Origin: Dictyoglomus sp.
GTDB taxonomy: Bacteria > Dictyoglomota > Dictyoglomia > Dictyoglomales > Dictyoglomaceae
Direction: 5' to 3'
NCBI GenBank assembly: GCA_025060475.1
Contig: JANXBZ010000004.1
Location: 69,908 to 133,907 of the forward strand
DNA length: 64,000 nucleotides
The notes beneath the pieces were generated by a model that ran no database searches, was not told where the DNA came from, and saw only the letters and a list, made by a program, of their open reading frames with translations. Within the stretch, counting starts at the first letter, position 1. Every line of letters begins with the position of its first letter. Both the position numbers and the translations under genes were made by a program. Below, one piece after another: positions 34,470 to 43,049 of the stretch.

Positions 34470-35804
34470 CTACAGTATAGGTAGATAAGTTTCTATTTCA
34501 AAATCAGTAACATGTCTTCGGTAATTATTCCATTCAATCTTTTTGTTTTCTATAAAATTCGTAAATACATGCTCACCTAAAGCTTTCTTAACTACCTCAC
34601 TATTCTCAGCCAATTCTATAGCCTCTATCAGACTGCCTGGAAGACTCTTTATTCCTCTTTTTTCTCTTTCCTCTTCTGACATATGGTACACGTTTTCTTC
34701 TATAGGCTCAGGTAATTCATAACCTTTTTCTATTCCTTCTAATCCTGCTGTTAAAAGTACTGCAAAAGCAAGATAAGGATTACATGCAGGATCAGGAGCT
34801 CTATATTCTATTCTTGTTGCTTCTTCTTTCCCAGGTTTATATAGAGGAACTCTTATAAGATCTGATCTATTCCTCATTGCCCAAGATATGTATACTGGTG
34901 CCTCATAACCTGGCACTAATCTTTTATAAGAATTTACCCATTGATTTGTTACGAGTGTTATCTCCCTTGCATGTTTAAGTAATCCTGCTATAAACCCTTT
35001 TGCTGTTTTAGATAAGTGGTATTTATCATTTGCATCGAAAAAGGCATTTCTACCATCTTTAAATAAACTCATGTGGACATGCATACCTGAACCATTCTGA
35101 CCATAAATTGGCTTTGGCATAAAGGTAGCATATACTCCATTCAAATATGCTACTTCTTTTATAACTAATCTTGCAGTCATAACTATATCTGCCATAGTTA
35201 AAGCATCTTGATACCTAAAATCTATTTCGTGTTGTGAGGGAGCAACTTCATGATGGGTAAATTCTACCTTTATGCCCATTTCTTCCAACATCGTTACTGT
35301 TTGATTTCTTAAATCTATTGCTTCATCCCTTGGGATTAAGTCAAAATATCCTCCCCAATCAAGAACTTCTGGCTTTTCACTAGATTTTAAATAAAAGAAC
35401 TCTAATTCAGGTCCAACATAGTAAGTAAAACCTTTCTCCTTTGCCTTTCTTAGTACATTTTTTAGTACATTCCGAGGATCTCCCTCAAAGGGTCTACCAT
35501 CAGGCTCTTTGATTGTTGCAAACATTCTTGCTGCTTTTACATCTTTTCTCCAAGGCAAAATTGCAAAAGTTTCTGGCTCAGGAAAAGCTACCATATCACT
35601 TTCTTCTATTCTTGTATATCCCCTTACCGAAGAGCCATCAAAGCCAAGTCCCTCTTCAAAAGCCTTTTCAAGCTCTCTTGGAGTTATAGTAAAACTTTTA
35701 AGAAATCCCAATATATCTGTAAACCAGATCTCAATAAATTTTACATTCTCCTCTTTTACGAACTTTAATACTTCTTCTTTAGTTTTTGGAAAATCTCTAG
35801 TCAT
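34470..35804 (-). CDS. glnA: Glutamine synthetase, type I
   Basis: A 444-residue GS-I forming glutamine from glutamate, ammonia and ATP. Visible motifs are FDGSSVRGY (near residue 50), YVGPELEFFYL, VEFTHHEVAPSQHEIDFRY, NGSGMHVHMSLFKDG and RIEYRAPDPACNPYLAF. Where adenylylated GS-I-beta enzymes have NLYDLP, this has NVYHMSEEE, and the size fits GS-I-alpha. Covalent control is therefore unlikely. The ATG at 35804 is right (AAAAGGAGG 10 bases upstream); an in-frame upstream codon would run into glnB. Third gene of amt-glnB-glnA. Confidence 0.96.
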   Translation of the reverse strand: MTRDFPKTKEEVLKFVKEENVKFIEIWFTDILGFLKSFTITPRELEKAFEEGLGFDGSSVRGYTRIEESDMVAFPEPETFAILPWRKDVKAARMFATIKEPDGRPFEGDPRNVLKNVLRKAKEKGFTYYVGPELEFFYLKSSEKPEVLDWGGYFDLIPRDEAIDLRNQTVTMLEEMGIKVEFTHHEVAPSQHEIDFRYQDALTMADIVMTARLVIKEVAYLNGVYATFMPKPIYGQNGSGMHVHMSLFKDGRNAFFDANDKYHLSKTAKGFIAGLLKHAREITLVTNQWVNSYKRLVPGYEAPVYISWAMRNRSDLIRVPLYKPGKEEATRIEYRAPDPACNPYLAFAVLLTAGLEGIEKGYELPEPIEENVYHMSEEEREKRGIKSLPGSLIEAIELAENSEVVKKALGEHVFTNFIENKKIEWNNYRRHVTDFEIETYLPIL

Positions 35805-35844
35805 AAATATATACCTCCTTTTAAAAATATTTTTAAAATGGGAA

Positions 35845-36204
<360 letters not shown>

Positions 36205-36207
36205 TCA

Positions 36208-37536
36208 TTACTTAACCAAAGAGGATTTTACTACAAAGTCTCCATAAGCTACAGAACCATGCTCTGCTATATCAAGTCCTTCTACTTCTTCCTTTTCGGA
36301 AACTCTAAGTCCTACGGTTTTCTTAATTATCGAGAAAAGAATATAGGCAGTAACAGAGGTCCACAAAAACACTGATAAAACTCCAGATACCTGAACTATA
36401 AGTTGCTTTAGTCCCCCGCCATATAATAATCCTGTCTCTTCTGCTAAGAATCCAACCATTATTGTACCAAAAGCTCCACAAACACCATGTACGGAAATAG
36501 CTCCCACAGGATCATCTATCTTGACTTTTTGATCCAAATATTCCACTGAAAGTACTACTAATAATCCAGCTAATCCTCCGATTAAAGCAGAACCCCAAAT
36601 ATTTACAGAAGCACAACCTGCTGTTATTGCTACAAGTCCTGCTAAGGCTCCATTTAAAGTCATACTTACATCTGGTTTCTTATACTTTATCCATGTAAAA
36701 ATCATAGCTAGATTTGCTCCCATTGCTGCAGCAATATTAGTGTTTACTGCAATTTTACCTATAGCCTTATTCATCCCTGAAAGAGTAGACCCTGGGTTAA
36801 AACCAAACCATCCAAACCATAATATAAAAACACCAAGAGCTGCTAAAGTTATACTATGCCCGGGTATAGCAGTTACCTTACCCTCCTTAGTATATTTTCC
36901 TATTCTTGGACCAAGAAGATATGCTCCTATTAAAGCACACCATCCTCCTACAGAATGTACTACTGTAGAACCTGCAAAATCTATAAATCCAAGCTTAGAA
37001 AGCCAACCTCCACCCCAAGCCCAATGGCCCACTACGGGATAAATTATTAAAGAAATAATCGCACTATATATACAGTAAGCTATAAATTTTGTTCTCTCTG
37101 CCATAGCTCCTGAGACTATAGTTGCAGCAGTACCTGCAAATACCGTTTGAAAAATCAAAAAAGACATTAAAGGAATAGTTAAACCAAGATGTTCAAAAGA
37201 ACCAAGTAAACCGAATCCAGATATACCAATCAACCCATTCCAATCTTTACCAAACATAAAACCAAAACCTATAAGCCAGAAAACAACAGAGCCTATAGCA
37301 AAGTCCATCAAGTTTTTCATAACAATATTACTCGCATTCTTAGATCTAGTAAAGCCTGCTTCTACCATAGCAAAACCAGCCTGCATAAAAAACACTAAAA
37401 AAGCTGAAAGTAGAACCCAAATATTATCCACTGCTACAGTTACATCTTCAATTTTTACATCTTCCCCATATGCTAAATTCAATAGTAGAGTAAATAACAA
37501 ACTAATAAAAAAACTTTTTCTAATCTTTACCCACAT
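36208..37536 (-). CDS. amt: Ammonium transporter Amt
   Basis: A 442-residue Amt/Mep/Rh protein with a cleavable signal sequence (MWVKIRKSFFISLLFTLLLNLAYG) and eleven membrane helices. Family motifs are FFMQAGFAMVEAGFTRSKN (near residue 50), VGHWAWGGGWL, VHSVGGWCALIGAYLLGPR and GVCGAFGTIMVGF. It imports ammonium and is gated by PII. The C-terminal tail VEGLDIAEHGSVAYGD contains the conserved GLD-x3-HGE-like segment. The leader contains two AAGGAGGTGAA sequences 45 bases apart; the proximal one serves this ATG. Confidence 0.96.
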   Translation of the reverse strand: MWVKIRKSFFISLLFTLLLNLAYGEDVKIEDVTVAVDNIWVLLSAFLVFFMQAGFAMVEAGFTRSKNASNIVMKNLMDFAIGSVVFWLIGFGFMFGKDWNGLIGISGFGLLGSFEHLGLTIPLMSFLIFQTVFAGTAATIVSGAMAERTKFIAYCIYSAIISLIIYPVVGHWAWGGGWLSKLGFIDFAGSTVVHSVGGWCALIGAYLLGPRIGKYTKEGKVTAIPGHSITLAALGVFILWFGWFGFNPGSTLSGMNKAIGKIAVNTNIAAAMGANLAMIFTWIKYKKPDVSMTLNGALAGLVAITAGCASVNIWGSALIGGLAGLLVVLSVEYLDQKVKIDDPVGAISVHGVCGAFGTIMVGFLAEETGLLYGGGLKQLIVQVSGVLSVFLWTSVTAYILFSIIKKTVGLRVSEKEEVEGLDIAEHGSVAYGDFVVKSSLVK

Positions 37537-37597
37537 TGAAATTCACCTCCTTATAAAAAATAAAAAAATAAAAATAATCTTTCACCTCCTTCGCCAT
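37520..37597 (-). other. Possible leader peptide overlapping amt start
   Basis: An ATG at 37597 opens a 25-codon frame rich in aromatic residues (KDYFYFFIFYK) that ends inside the first codons of amt. It has no ribosome binding site of its own. An AAGGAGGTGAA sequence lies inside it and duplicates the real amt site. It may be chance in AT-rich DNA or a device linking upstream translation to amt. Confidence 0.25.
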
Positions 37598-37635
37598 TGA
37601 AATTTTTAAGGGTTCCCAAAATTAAGTTTGTAATT

Positions 37636-37664
37636 TTTATATCATAAAAAAATTTATAAGTCAA
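37636..37664 (-). promoter_or_regulatory. Promoter of amt-glnB-glnA
   Basis: TTGACT (37664-37659), 17 bases, TATAAA (37641-37636) on the minus strand. The predicted start near 37629 gives a leader of about 93 nt. Confidence 0.75.
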
Positions 37665-37687
37665 TAACTATTTTTTTAAAAGGCTTA

Positions 37688-37703
37688 CGGCAAGTATTTA
37701 CCG
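37688..37703 (-). promoter_or_regulatory. Candidate nitrogen-regulator site upstream of amt
   Basis: CGGCAAGTATTTACCG is an imperfect 16-bp palindrome (12 of 16 symmetrical, remaining positions all transitions). It lies 24 bases upstream of the amt -35 box. The same motif occurs before the glutamate synthase promoter. CGG/CCG ends stand out in this AT-rich gap. Confidence 0.5.
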
Positions 37704-37746
37704 ACTATAGGATAAAAATAAAATAAAAACATAAAAAAATCTCAAA

Positions 37747-38688
37747 TTAAATTATTCTTATTAGTACCATTAAAAAGGGCATAACTATTATACTTAGAAT
37801 AGTAGTATAAGTTATCATTTTTACTGCAAATTCATAATCCCCATCATAAATTCTTGCAACAATAGCGGAATTTACCATAGCAGGCATTGCAGACATAATT
37901 ATAAAAACATCCCTCATTAATTTGGGAAGAGGAATTATTAAACTTAAAAGTATAACAAGAGCAGGAGATATAATAAATCTTCCAAGAAAAGTTAAAATTG
38001 TATCCTTTTCAATATTAAATTTCTTAAATCCCATTTCATGAATGATAATGCCTACATAAAATAAAGAAAGAGGAATGGTAAGATTTCCTATTAATTTAAA
38101 ACTCTCAAATATAAATTTGGGAATTTTTATGTCTAAAAAAATAAGAAAGATTCCAAAAAGAAATCCAAAAAAAGGAGGATTAAATATTTTTCTTATATTT
38201 TTCCAAAGTTTCTCCCTTTCCTTTTGAACATCTGTAGAAATTCCATAGATACCAAGAGTCCACCAAATTGTCGTATTTGCCATGTAATAAAGAAGAGTAT
38301 AAGGAGTTGCAATTTCCCCAAAAAGAGCTTGGGACATGGGAAGTCCTATAAATATACTATTTGATAAAGAAAATATTCCAGAGAATAGTCCTCTTCTTTC
38401 TTTTTTTATATTAAATAACATGCTTAATAGATATCCCATAAGATAAGCCAGAAGAATAGATAAAAAAGGAACAATTAATCCTTTTGAGGAATTTAAAAGA
38501 TCTTCTTTAGTAAAAAATAAGTTCATATTTACAAGAATACTAAAAGGAAGAGATAAATTTAGCACTATTTGGGCATATAAATCCGCTGTATTATTATTAA
38601 ACCACCCTCTGTAAGAAAGGTAATAGCCAATCGCTATTACAATTATAACTTCTAATACTGCCTGAAATGCAGAAAGAAATGTTTCCAT
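37747..38688 (-). CDS. AEC-family (auxin efflux carrier) transporter
   Basis: About 313 residues with ten predicted membrane helices in two blocks of five, split by a soluble KKERRG/NPPF region. Family hallmarks include LNLSLPFSILVNMNLF (near residue 50) and the C-terminal half LTIPLSLFYVGIII and MSAMPAMVNSAIVARIYDGDYE. AEC members export or import small organic acids or amino acids; the substrate cannot be told. The ATG at 38688 has GGAGG 5 bases upstream; an in-frame GTG at 38700 overlaps that site. Stands alone behind a small ORF on the same strand. Confidence 0.88.
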   Translation of the reverse strand: METFLSAFQAVLEVIIVIAIGYYLSYRGWFNNNTADLYAQIVLNLSLPFSILVNMNLFFTKEDLLNSSKGLIVPFLSILLAYLMGYLLSMLFNIKKERRGLFSGIFSLSNSIFIGLPMSQALFGEIATPYTLLYYMANTTIWWTLGIYGISTDVQKEREKLWKNIRKIFNPPFFGFLFGIFLIFLDIKIPKFIFESFKLIGNLTIPLSLFYVGIIIHEMGFKKFNIEKDTILTFLGRFIISPALVILLSLIIPLPKLMRDVFIIMSAMPAMVNSAIVARIYDGDYEFAVKMITYTTILSIIVMPFLMVLIRII

Positions 38689-38755
38689 GAAAACCTCCAC
38701 TTTTTTAAAATAAAAATACCATAAAATAGGTTAAAAATAAAATAAAAGAAAAGAA

Positions 38756-38773
38756 GGCAAGGTTTTCCTTGCC
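38756..38773 (-). terminator. Terminator of 57-residue gene
   Basis: A 7-bp stem GGCAAGG/CCTTGCC with a TTTT loop lies 3 bases past the stop codon of the small gene at 38777-38950, with T-rich sequence following on the minus strand. Confidence 0.75.
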
Positions 38774-38776
38774 CTC

Positions 38777-38950
38777 TTATCTATTGGGGTAAACAAAAAT
38801 ATGGGTTATCCCACTTAATGAATTTTTATCTACATGTACATTTCTTTTGCTTTTAATTTTTAAGATTGGATTTTCATTTACTACTTTTTTTGATTGATTT
38901 TTTTTCTCAATAGATAGAATGATCTTTAGATATCCGAGTCTTAATTCCAT
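38777..38950 (-). CDS. Small basic protein, 57 residues, unknown
   Basis: A short minus-strand frame beginning MELRLGYLKIILSIEKK and ending HIFVYPNR, rich in Lys, Asn and Ser, with no membrane segment or cysteine. It is preceded by a strong TAGGAGGTG site 6 bases before the ATG, and a stem-loop terminator lies 3 bases past its stop. These support a real expressed gene in a gap otherwise empty. I know no family. It lies between the aldo/keto reductase (behind) and the AEC transporter (ahead), with its own signals. Confidence 0.7.
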   Translation of the reverse strand: MELRLGYLKIILSIEKKNQSKKVVNENPILKIKSKRNVHVDKNSLSGITHIFVYPNR

Positions 38951-39068
38951 CTTTTCACCTCCTATATATTAGAAAATTTTTTTGCAATGGAAAAATATAA
39001 AACTTAGAGTTAACTCCATGTCAAGAGGTTTCTATAAGATTTATTTTAGTTAAGAACAAATGAGAAAA

Positions 39069-39090
39069 GGGGAGAGTAATTTTACTCCCC
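39069..39090 (-). terminator. Terminator overlapping aldo/keto reductase stop
   Basis: GGGG...AGTAA pairs with TTACT...CCCC with a two-base bulge and TT loop. The gene's TAA stop lies within the stem and T-rich sequence follows on the minus strand. Confidence 0.65.
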
Positions 39091-40104
39091 TAAATATTCT
39101 CTAACAAGCTTTACATTTTCTCTTATAAGATCGGGAATGGGAAGTTTATAGGGACATCTTGGAAGACAATTGCCACATCTTGTACAATTTTGAGCTTTGA
39201 GATAAGCATCATAGAACCATCCACTACTTATATTATCTTTTGATAATCTTTTTATAAAGGAATCTGCCCTAATAATTATTGAAATAGGTATTTCTTGGGG
39301 ACAAGGCTGACAATAATCACACCTTCTACAGAAGGTAGGCCCAAGTTCTGCTTTTGTTTTCTCAATCTCCTCCCATTCTTCAGGAGTCAATGGAGAAAGC
39401 TCTAAAGCAATTTTCACATTTTCTTCTACCTCTTCTATAGTTTCCATCCCTGGATCTGGAATTACAAATTCCTTCTGCAAAGCAAATTTTAAGGCAAGTC
39501 TTGGATTGGGAAAAACTCCTCCCCCCATAGGTTTCATAGCAATGATTCCTATATCTTTTTCAAGAGCCATGGGAAAAATTTTTTCTTCCACCTTTGTTTC
39601 TATAAAGTTATAACATAATTGAACTACATCGAATTTATCTGTCGCAATTAGTTCTTCCAAAAGATCGGTACTATGACTTGATACTGCAATAAAATCTATA
39701 AGTCCCTCTTCCTTTGCCCTTAAAAGTCCATAATAGGCACCATCAGGAGAGAAAACTTTATTAAAGCTTTCTTTATCATTTATTCCATGGAGATGATAAA
39801 TATCAATCTTTTCTACCCCTAAATTTTTTAAACTGATTTTTACATCTTCGTATATTCCATCCTTTGTTCTATTGGGAGATTTTGTAGAAATATATACTTT
39901 TTTATCAATCCCTTTTAATGCCTTTCCAATTTTAATTTCACTATCTCTATATCCCCTTGCAGTATCAATTAAATTGATCCCAAGCTCTATAGCTCTTCTT
40001 ACCACTTTTACTGCTTCCTCTTCTTCTATCCTTTGAATGGGTATTCCTCCAAAAGCTATAGGAAAAACTTCAATATTTGTTCTGCCAAGTCTTCTGTATT
40101 TCAT
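39082..40104 (-). CDS. Aldo/keto reductase with C-terminal iron-sulfur domain
   Basis: A 340-residue protein. Residues 1-260 are an aldo/keto reductase barrel with DTARGYRDSEIKIGKAL (catalytic Asp and Tyr), ISTKSPNRTK (Lys) and YHLHGIN (His). The last 80 residues carry iron-sulfur motifs CRRCDYCQPCP and CTRCGNCLPRCP. This fusion, common in anaerobes, is assumed to couple NAD(P)H or ferredoxin to carbonyl reduction; the substrate is unknown. GGAGG lies upstream of the ATG, and a terminator overlaps the stop. Confidence 0.9.
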   Translation of the reverse strand: MKYRRLGRTNIEVFPIAFGGIPIQRIEEEEAVKVVRRAIELGINLIDTARGYRDSEIKIGKALKGIDKKVYISTKSPNRTKDGIYEDVKISLKNLGVEKIDIYHLHGINDKESFNKVFSPDGAYYGLLRAKEEGLIDFIAVSSHSTDLLEELIATDKFDVVQLCYNFIETKVEEKIFPMALEKDIGIIAMKPMGGGVFPNPRLALKFALQKEFVIPDPGMETIEEVEENVKIALELSPLTPEEWEEIEKTKAELGPTFCRRCDYCQPCPQEIPISIIIRADSFIKRLSKDNISSGWFYDAYLKAQNCTRCGNCLPRCPYKLPIPDLIRENVKLVREYLGE

Positions 40105-40173
40105 ACCATACCTCCTATTCTTAAGTTATTTCCCATTAATAATAGAAAAAATTTTTAATTAGGACAAGCTAAA

Positions 40174-40842
40174 TCATCTCTGAAGAAGAGAAAAAATAAA
40201 ACGTAAGCCCAAAAGAATAATAAGGAATCCACATGCCTTTCTAAACAATTCAAAGATTCTTGGATTTTTAAAAATAAAAGGAGGAAGAACACTTAATGCT
40301 GTCCCCAAGAGAAACAATGGTACCATAAAAGAGGATCCCAATCCGAAAAAGAAACCATAGAAAGCACCTTCCCAGGGGCTTTCTACATTAAAGGCTATAT
40401 AAGTTAGAATACTCAATAAAGGAGCACAGGGAAAGGCAATACCTAGGAAAAAACCTAATAAAGCAGGGGGAAGAATATTTCTTTTTATAATATGATTAAA
40501 AAGTATTTTATAAAGATTAAAAGAAGGCTCCTTTCTCCAAATCATAAAAATTCCTGTGATAATAGTAAAAATACCCATTCCCAGTATAAGTAAACTATGA
40601 AATATTTCCATCTGAAGGATATTGAGGATAAAAACTCCCATCAAGCCTGACAAAAATCCTAATAAAATATAGCTTAACAATCGAAAAAGGGAAAATATTA
40701 GGATAATTCTTAGCCCTTTCTTTAATCCCTTAACATTACCTGCTATATAAAAAAGTAAGGGAGGAGTACAAGATATGGAACAATAACTAAAACTTAAGCT
40801 TAAACCAGTAATAAATAATTCTAAAGGGATATTTTTCTCCAT
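40174..40842 (-). CDS. CcdA/TauE-UreH-like membrane protein
   Basis: A 222-residue protein with six predicted membrane helices. Two cysteine-proline motifs lie in matching places in each half, SISCTPPLLFY (near residue 23) and IAFPCAPLLSILTY (near 137). This internal repeat with paired membrane cysteines is the hallmark of the CcdA/DsbD and UreH/SafE-like families that pass electrons through thiols across the membrane. It overlaps the upstream spermidine-synthase-like gene by 22 bases and ends the radical SAM cluster. A role in thiol reduction outside the membrane is inference. Confidence 0.75.
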   Translation of the reverse strand: MEKNIPLELFITGLSLSFSYCSISCTPPLLFYIAGNVKGLKKGLRIILIFSLFRLLSYILLGFLSGLMGVFILNILQMEIFHSLLILGMGIFTIITGIFMIWRKEPSFNLYKILFNHIIKRNILPPALLGFFLGIAFPCAPLLSILTYIAFNVESPWEGAFYGFFFGLGSSFMVPLFLLGTALSVLPPFIFKNPRIFELFRKACGFLIILLGLRFIFSLLQR

Positions 40843-43049
40843 ATTTTTAGAAAACTAAGACTCATAATTTTAGCAAAAAGAATAAAAAAAACAGTGGTTA
40901 TAATCCCAAAAAGGGGAATAAAAAATGGAGCTATCAAAAGTGCTCCCAGGACTGCCCCTAAAAGATCCGATGCATATAGTATTCCAGCTAATTTTCCAAC
41001 CCTTTTTTCCTTTTCAAGATATATACTACTTGCAAGAGGAAATTGAAGTCCCACAAGAAATCCTATAGAAAGGTTCAGTATATATAATAAAGATTCAAGA
41101 ATAAAGGATAGCTTTAGAGTATAGGTAAAAAGAAGTAAAATAATAAAAAGAAGAATAAAAGAATAAGAAGTTATTAATATCTCTATTTTCATTAATGTAT
41201 CATATTTTCTTCTAATTTTCTCAATTTTAGAAGTCATGCAATATCCACCTAAAGCAAGCCCCAACATAAATGAAGAAACTAGAATACCTATTTTATGATA
41301 AAGGTATCCTAAAAGAATCTGAAAGGAAAAAATCAAAAGGATATTAAAGGTGAAACCAAAGAATCCTGTAGTTATTATAGTGAAGATAACAGGAGCAATG
41401 GTATGCCTTCTTAAAAATAAAAGGGGAAAAAGGAAAATAATAAGAAAATACCACCATGGTATTTTTTGTATCCTCTGAAAAAAGCTTCTGCTTTGGGGAT
41501 AGGAAATAATATTAAAAAGGGAAAGGCTATAAAAGGTTGCAATGGGACGGGTATCCTTATTTATTTTAACTTCTTCTTTTAATAAATTTTTTAAAAAGAT
41601 TAGAGATCTTTCTTTGGAAAATTTATAATAAATATAGGGCAAAGTTAGAAGATTTGTTTTTATATTTCTTCTATGAAAACGTTCTGAAATTTCTTCTAAG
41701 GAAGGAATATTTTCTTTTTTTAGAAAGGACACAAAGATACAAAAATCTCCAGGAATTACTAGAACCTCTGGAAATATTTCTTTTAAAGTTTCCCAAATAC
41801 ACCTATTAAGTTTTACTATCTCTTCATCCATGTAAGACTCTGAGGCAGGAAGTCCTAAAGAAAAAATTCCATAAGAAGTTAATTTTTTTGATATCTCTGT
41901 GAAAAACTCCTTAGTGTAAAATCTATTCAATTGAAGGGTAGAAGGTGGAGGAAAATTCAAAATTATTACATCGTATTTACTTTCTTTTGTTTTTACAAAG
42001 AATCTTGCATCGGTAATTTCAAAATTTATCTTTAAATCATATTTATAGGGTAGAAATTTAGAAGAAAGTTCAATAATCAAAGGATCTAACTCCACATAAT
42101 CTATCTCCACATTATGTTTAGAGATCTCTTTTAAAACTCCTCCCATCCCTCCTCCTAATAAAAGAACCCTTCTAGGGGAAGGATGAAGAAGAAGTGAAAG
42201 ATGAGCAAGCTCCTCATTAAAGGCTATATCGGGATAAGGAGAAGTAAAAAGAAGAAGCCCATTCTCATAAAAATTTAGCTGATCATTAATTTTAGTTATA
42301 CTAATATTTCCATATATGGAATCTTCCTCATAAATTAATTTTTGATTAATCCATTGCCATTCTCGAGAGTATTTATTTAATTGGATAATATATTGAGAGG
42401 GAAGAAGATATAAACTAAATCCCAGTAGAGATATGATAAAAAGAAAAGAAAAAGAGGGAATCTTAATAAGAAGTAAAGAAGAGAAAAGATTTATTATCCC
42501 AGCAATAATTGCTATCTGTAAGGGATTAAAATGGTAAACTAAAAAGAAGGTAAAAAGAAAACCTCCTAATACACATCCTATAGCCTCTGCAATATAAATC
42601 CTACCTATATTTATAGAAGAATTTCCATTAAGAGAAAGAAGTCTACACCCTAAAGAAAATTGAAATCCGTTAAGGATACAGGAAGGAGCAAGAACTAGAA
42701 AAGAAGAAAAAAATATAATAGGGAGGGATACCATTTCTATTCCTTCAATTCCCATAAGAGAATTTATTTTTCTTGCGAAAAGAATCTGAAGGGGAAGAAT
42801 CAAAAAGAAAAGAATCTGAGTAAGAGGAAAGAAAGAAAATTTTTTAGGTATTTTATCAGTGTATCTTCCTAATATTCCGCTTCCTATAGCAGTGAGGATT
42901 AGCCAGTTTGCAAAGATTACTCCCAAGGATAGCTCATTTCCCTGAAAATTTACGATAAGTTCTCGGGTCAATACTACCTGAGCTATAGTTTCTCCTATTC
43001 CTACTGCAAGGAAGGAGATTAGGAGAAGATTATTTTTATTCCCATACAC
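40821..43049 (-). CDS. Spermidine-synthase-like domain between two membrane blocks
   Basis: A 742-residue protein. Residues 1-220 hold about seven membrane helices, 240-500 a soluble aminopropyltransferase-type Rossmann domain, and 525-740 another seven or so helices. The soluble part has motif I VLLLGGGMGGVLKEI and VELDP and the late NRFYTKEFF segment of spermidine synthases. However, the catalytic D-x-x-DP stretch is replaced by LNFPPPSTLQ, so ordinary polyamine synthesis is doubtful. It starts with GTG in a 14-base overlap with the radical SAM gene. The membrane architecture suggests it modifies a lipid, exported peptide or cofactor. Confidence 0.8.
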   Translation of the reverse strand: MYGNKNNLLLISFLAVGIGETIAQVVLTRELIVNFQGNELSLGVIFANWLILTAIGSGILGRYTDKIPKKFSFFPLTQILFFLILPLQILFARKINSLMGIEGIEMVSLPIIFFSSFLVLAPSCILNGFQFSLGCRLLSLNGNSSINIGRIYIAEAIGCVLGGFLFTFFLVYHFNPLQIAIIAGIINLFSSLLLIKIPSFSFLFIISLLGFSLYLLPSQYIIQLNKYSREWQWINQKLIYEEDSIYGNISITKINDQLNFYENGLLLFTSPYPDIAFNEELAHLSLLLHPSPRRVLLLGGGMGGVLKEISKHNVEIDYVELDPLIIELSSKFLPYKYDLKINFEITDARFFVKTKESKYDVIILNFPPPSTLQLNRFYTKEFFTEISKKLTSYGIFSLGLPASESYMDEEIVKLNRCIWETLKEIFPEVLVIPGDFCIFVSFLKKENIPSLEEISERFHRRNIKTNLLTLPYIYYKFSKERSLIFLKNLLKEEVKINKDTRPIATFYSLSLFNIISYPQSRSFFQRIQKIPWWYFLIIFLFPLLFLRRHTIAPVIFTIITTGFFGFTFNILLIFSFQILLGYLYHKIGILVSSFMLGLALGGYCMTSKIEKIRRKYDTLMKIEILITSYSFILLFIILLLFTYTLKLSFILESLLYILNLSIGFLVGLQFPLASSIYLEKEKRVGKLAGILYASDLLGAVLGALLIAPFFIPLFGIITTVFFILFAKIMSLSFLKIWRKISL

